A stretch of DNA of 64,000 bases from Fratercula arctica (taxonomy: Eukaryota > Chordata > Aves > Charadriiformes > Alcidae): assembly GCA_947846985.1 (NCBI GenBank), contig CANTUZ010000005.1:56008389-56072388 (forward strand), in the 5' to 3' direction. Below, piece by piece: positions 62,101-64,000 of this stretch. The translations under genes and the position numbers were made by a program. The stretch's first letter is position 1, and every line of letters begins with the position of its first letter. Under the pieces are notes generated by a model. That model had not been told where the DNA came from. It searched no databases and was given only the letters and a program-made list of their open reading frames with translations.

Positions 62101-64000
62101 ATGAAAATTTCATCAACAAAATTTGCTTTTGCTCTGCCAAGTCATGACAACCTCAATTAGAGCTGCGCTGGAGAGGCATTTGGGTGATTACATCAGTCCA
62201 ACTGGATGTCCTCTTCTCCCTGTGATGGCTCTTTCTATGCCATTCTCTGGGTATTTGATCTTCCTGTCCGGATTCGGGCAGCTGAGGAGTGAGATGAAAT
62301 AAAGAGTAGCTAAAACATTTCGGAAGAATCTGCCCACAATCATGATTTTCATTCTTCATTCATTTTTTAAAGCTGTAAGTAAAACATGCTCTAAACCACA
62401 TGGCAGTCAGATCCAATTTTGCTAGGTCTTTGCTGAAAGCTTGATAATTCTGATGAACACAACAAAGAAAATACGTTATATAAAGCCTATCTTCCTCAAA
62501 AAGGTTTGCATTGATGGTCAAGTGATCTCATTTTTCTTTTCTCAAATCTACTATCAACAGCACTTCCTTAATCTTTTCCAGTGCTTAGATATTATGCTTT
62601 GGTAGTTCATTTTAGAAGTTCCATTCCACAAAGCATTTAACAATACAGAATATTTAGCTTTTAATGAACTGTGTATACTGGTGTCTAGTGAAATACTGAT
62701 ACCTGGAACAGAAGGGAACAGAAGGATTTGACCCATTTAGATGTCTTTCTTGTAAACAACCCATAGAAATAAAGTGATTTATAATGAAAATGGTATGAAG
62801 TGCTAGTCACCAGTTAACATATATGAAAATTTTAATTTTGTGCTCATCTTAAAAAATTTAATTATCTTAAAACCGAGTGAGCCTCAAACTCAAGAAAAGG
62901 TGTAAATGGCAAATGAGAGGAAGTGACAAAGAGAAACTAAAGGTATTTTTTTCAGGTTTCTTTACATTATTCTTTCTTTATTTCTCCTTTTAGGCCTGCT
63001 TTCTGAAGGAGATGTGACCAATATGAACAGCCTGTCTGTCAGTTCCTGCACAATATCCTGCACAATAACCTTTTTTAACCCATAGAGAATTTCCAAAAAA
63101 TTTGAAAGAGGAGGCAAAACTTGAAGAGTTACTAAGTTTCTACAACTTTTGTGAAAGTTGGTGAATAGCTAGGGGAAACACACAAAAAGAAATGCCTCCA
63201 CTGAAGAAAAGATGGGCAGAAGTCAGCTATCACACCTTCTGTCAGCAACAGTCGGACAACCAAGGAATAAGCAAAAGCAGCTAATCCATCAGGGCATGCA
63301 GGTTCATACTATTCCACTGCATTTATTCCACTGTTACAGCAATACACAGCTGCATTTATTGCAGATAGAAACAGAGAAATTTTTAGAGTGCAGAGGACAT
63401 GAATTCATAGGAAAACAGGTTTCAGTAGTTAGGAGTGCATCTGAACATTCTTCTATGTTGACAGAAATTGGATATTTTTTTTTTTTTTTTACCCCAGTGC
63501 TCAGGGTTTCATTTGTGCCTCTTGTGAGGACAAGCCCCTTTTGCAAACTTGCACCCCCCAAATCTGAGTTTTTGTCCTTCCTGGGACTTGTCTTTTTCCT
63601 GGGTTTGATTGTGATGCTTCAGTAGCTTTCATAAGGAAATTACAAAGGCAAATTAATAAGTGCTGTGTCTTACAAATCATTTGTCATTCTGGACATCTGG
63701 ATGGGGAAAAGAAAATCTAGTTCTATAACCACATTTTCAGAAAATATTTTCCTCAGGCAACTCTTTTTTGGAGCTTAGATCTGTACAAATCACACAAAGT
63801 ACAGTAGAAGCTTGTAATCACTCAAGTTCTGCAGTTTGATGGGCTTATATTTACACTTATCTTACATAGTTGCTTGAAATAGCCATCGACTGGACTAGGT
63901 GAATAATTAGGTTCATTTTAGATAAGTTGGAGAGGTTCTGTGAAAAGCTGAGGTAATGTTTAAAGTATTAAAGAATAGGTCTCACAATGAAAGGTTCAAG
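59164..64000. other. AT-rich non-coding stretch
   Basis: No gene, RNA or confident repeat. It includes a purine A/G-rich low-complexity run at 61500-61600, a nine-C run near 61646-61654, and a T run at 63475-63490. The frame at 63212-63625 (plus, 137 codons) is opposed by a minus-strand frame and has no recognisable motif. Confidence 0.5.

Noticed and set aside
1..64000. Endogenous retrovirus or LTR elements
   Set aside because: No paired LTRs, primer-binding site, polypurine tract or gag/pol/env-like frames were recognised.
1..64000. CRISPR arrays, operons or bacterial-type features
   Set aside because: The repeat content is vertebrate; no regularly spaced direct repeats or compact gene clusters are present.

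Overview
The window looks like bird nuclear DNA, either intergenic or deep intronic. The main evidence is a set of CR1 retrotransposons with the avian 3' end: the C-terminal reading frame of ORF2, a stop, a short 3' tail, and the ATTCTATG-type terminal repeat. No CpG-rich multi-exon gene, conserved protein domain, tRNA, rRNA, snRNA or known microRNA was recognised on either strand. Open frames longer than about 60 codons are scattered on both strands and overlap each other. None reads as a known protein except the CR1 ORF2 tails at 15035-15283 (minus) and 37801-37956 (plus), so no host coding gene is called.

Layout: 1-9080 is AT-rich single-copy-looking sequence with homopolymer tracts and one long stop-free, homeodomain-site-rich block (2700-3235). 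9085-9450 is a fossil CORE-SINE/MIR-like element. 11391-11446 is a CR1 3' scrap. 12951-13280 is a long AAAAG polypurine microsatellite. 14280-14950 is relatively GC-rich and abuts a young-looking minus-strand CR1 (14951-15290). More fossil SINE pieces lie at 18551-18725, 26833-26915, 41866-42172 and 48110-48475. An ancient self-complementary repeat sits at 26996-27222. A heavily decayed CR1-clade LINE with a visible reverse-transcriptase motif occupies about 30000-30850. A cluster of RFX X-box-like sites with a CCAAT box is at 33556-33633. A fossil L2/L3-like LINE (minus, 37105-37640) is followed by a younger plus-strand CR1 tail (37785-38045), and an old CR1 lies at 39412-39668. Simple-sequence tracts, a small CpG-rich patch (52540-52690) and a large inverted repeat (55318-55535 against 58952-59163, about 3.4 kb loop) complete the right half.

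The picture is a gene-poor region with few recent insertions and many very old ones, the usual setting for long-range regulatory DNA. The observations most worth following are the inverted repeat, the X-box cluster, the CpG/AP-1 patch and several AT-rich blocks dense in homeodomain/POU-type motifs. All repeat family assignments were made by eye from remembered consensus features, not by a database search.
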